Below, piece by piece: positions 62,890-64,000 of a stretch of 64,000 nt of DNA (within the stretch, counting starts at the first letter, position 1; each line of letters opens with the position of its first letter). The notes under the pieces are model-generated. The model saw only the letters and a list, made by a program, of their open reading frames with translations, did not search any database and had not been told where the DNA came from. The position numbers and the translations under genes were made by a program. This DNA comes from Veillonella sp. R32 (lineage in GTDB: Bacteria > Bacillota > Negativicutes > Veillonellales > Veillonellaceae), in assembly GCF_010093125.1 (NCBI RefSeq), contig NZ_NMZQ01000011.1, positions 1 through 64,000 of the forward strand, given 5' to 3'.

Positions 62890-63792
62890 ATGAGTCGCTG
62901 TTTAATTATTATCAATCCCGTTTCGGGTGGAGGTCGTGCAACACAATATGCCATGGAATTACAATGGCAATTAAGCACCCTCTTTGAACATATGGAAGTA
63001 AAATTCACTACCAAAGCAGGCGATGCTACTCGCTTTGCTAAAGAAGCTACAGAAAATGGATACCACTCCGTATTTTGCATGGGTGGCGATGGTACCATTA
63101 ATGAAACAGTTAATGGCATTGCCCAAGGTGGCGGCACCGCTAAATTCGGTTTTGTCCCCGTAGGCACCGTTAACGATATGTCAAGGGCTCTTGATATTCC
63201 CTTAGAGCCTCTCGCCGCTATACGTGCTTTAAAATACAGTAAAATACGGCATGTAGATATTGGACGCTGTAATAATCAATACTTTTGTAACAATATTGCA
63301 GCCGGTGTCATTCCTAAAGTAGTGGAGGAAGTAACACCTAAAGAAAAACAATTATTAGGCCCACTGGCTTACTTTGTTAAAGGTGGTCAAGCTCTTTTCA
63401 CAACCAAAGACTATAGTTTTCACATCAAAACAGAAGATCACGATTTCAAAACACGCTCCCCATTAGTAATTGCCTTATTAACTAATGTGGTGTCTAGTTT
63501 TGAAAAGTTTATGCCCTTAGCCTCTGTGGATGATGGTTATATGCGCATTATCATCTTCAAAGAATACTTTATCATGGATGTACTTCGCATTTTACCACTT
63601 ATCTTACGAGGCTCCATTTACACCTCCAAATATGTAACTATTCTAAAAGTTCGCAAAGCTAAGATTTCACTCTTAGATGATATTGAATTACCAACTAACA
63701 TGGATGGTAACAAAGGACCCCTCATGCCGGTGGATTTAGAAGTATTACCGGGCTTCTTACAGGTCTATGTACCTGATAAAAAGAAAAAATAA
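62890..63792 (+). CDS. YegS/DagK-type lipid kinase
   Basis: 300 residues from ATG 62890 (GGGAG nine nt upstream). Diacylglycerol-kinase catalytic domain: IINPVSGGG (6-14), FCMGGDGTINETVNGIA (about 62-78) with the GGDGT nucleotide motif, and VPVGTVNDMSRAL (about 90-102). The C-terminal domain is a beta-sandwich typical of DgkB/YegS. Usual substrates are diacylglycerol or another lipid alcohol. Upstream 300 nt is AT-rich with tandem ATATAGATAAT near 62735-62760. Confidence 0.9.
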   Translation: MSRCLIIINPVSGGGRATQYAMELQWQLSTLFEHMEVKFTTKAGDATRFAKEATENGYHSVFCMGGDGTINETVNGIAQGGGTAKFGFVPVGTVNDMSRALDIPLEPLAAIRALKYSKIRHVDIGRCNNQYFCNNIAAGVIPKVVEEVTPKEKQLLGPLAYFVKGGQALFTTKDYSFHIKTEDHDFKTRSPLVIALLTNVVSSFEKFMPLASVDDGYMRIIIFKEYFIMDVLRILPLILRGSIYTSKYVTILKVRKAKISLLDDIELPTNMDGNKGPLMPVDLEVLPGFLQVYVPDKKKK

Positions 63793-63829
63793 ACAATCAT
63801 TAAAATCGAATCTTATTTACCCCTATAAC

Positions 63830-63876
63830 AAAAGGACTATAACTTACAACCTTACGGTGTAAGTTATAGTCCTTTT
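63830..63876. terminator. Bidirectional terminator
   Basis: Nineteen-bp perfect stem (63830-63848 with 63858-63876), loop ACCTTACGG, A-run left and T-run right, between the lipid kinase gene and the convergent partial gene. Confidence 0.88.
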
Positions 63877-63934
63877 TAGGTTAGAGACGATTATAGAGGG
63901 TTATAGGAATTGTTTACTCTATCTGTTTAGTATC

Positions 63935-64000
63935 TTAACCACGACCAGGAATCACGCGTACACGTTCAATCGTTGGGTTGCCATCTTTATCTTTAGCTAC
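63935..64000 (-). CDS. 3' end of a gene entering from the right edge
   Basis: The minus strand frame from the window edge encodes 21 residues, ending VRVIPGRG and TAA at 63935-63937. Preceded (downstream in the gene's sense) by a convergent terminator. Too short to identify; it is reported because the frame is open to the edge and the stop is placed right. Confidence 0.5.
   Translation of the reverse strand, partial: VAKDKDGNPTIERVRVIPGRG

Overview
The window looks like chromosome of a Veillonella-type Negativicute, a diderm, anaerobic, lactate-using Firmicute. The grounds are moderate-to-low GC, SLH-domain proteins together with a classical autotransporter (so an outer membrane is present), an LutABC-type lactate oxidation operon, malic enzyme, serine and threonine dehydratases, hybrid cluster protein, and E. 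coli-like polyamine enzymes. Genus is inferred from gene content only.

Layout. 1-3.6 kb: rpmG-secE-nusG-rplK-rplA-rplJ-rplL on the minus strand, with an L10 leader/attenuator and two L1-site-like elements. 3.8-10.9 kb: one tight minus-strand operon, cca - PBP - folD - hypA - hypB - secreted protein - BrxF-like ATPase. 11-17.3 kb: sdaAB/sdaAA; hcp divergent from a Crp/Fnr regulator with a palindromic operator between them; a membrane-anchored unknown. 17.4-17.6 kb: tRNA-Asn, tRNA-Glu and tRNA-Val. 17.9-24.5 kb: gdhA, exoA, a DUF3290/DUF421 membrane operon, a DUF436 protein and ornithine decarboxylase. 24.8-30.9 kb: dihydropyrimidinase-like enzyme, orphan MetQ-like lipoprotein, amino acid permease, threonine dehydratase, ferredoxin-nitroreductase. 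31.2-36.1 kb: fetAB-like exporter, two lipoproteins, a Crp/Fnr regulator divergent from an arginase-family protein. 36.2-40.5 kb: a 1438-residue autotransporter. 41-45.5 kb: a TcyP-like symporter with an interrupted 5' end, then lutABC. 45.9-50.5 kb: two SLH paralogues flanking an ArnT/PMT-type glycosyltransferase. 50.6-64 kb: malic enzyme, speD, phosphoesterase, rdgB, rph, HDAC-like and HyuA-like genes, a thioesterase-murI-orf-CofE-like operon, a MoeA-like gene behind a structured leader, a GntR regulator, a diacylglycerol-kinase-like gene and the 3' end of one more gene.

How the genes fit together. LutABC, malic enzyme, SdaA, threonine dehydratase and GdhA feed lactate, malate and amino acids into pyruvate and 2-oxo acids. 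Ornithine decarboxylase and SpeD make putrescine and decarboxylated SAM. In Negativicutes polyamines are also attached to peptidoglycan, where SLH domains bind, which may link the polyamine genes to the SLH proteins here.

No integrase, transposase, CRISPR array or complete defence island was seen. The points most worth a second look are a FolD lacking its catalytic lysine and glutamine, an orphan BrxF-like ATPase in a housekeeping operon, a structured leader or small RNA upstream of the MoeA-like gene, an in-frame stop at the start of the TcyP-like gene, tandem duplication of the metQ stop-codon region, and a GTTCTTACGAAC motif in the loops of three terminators.
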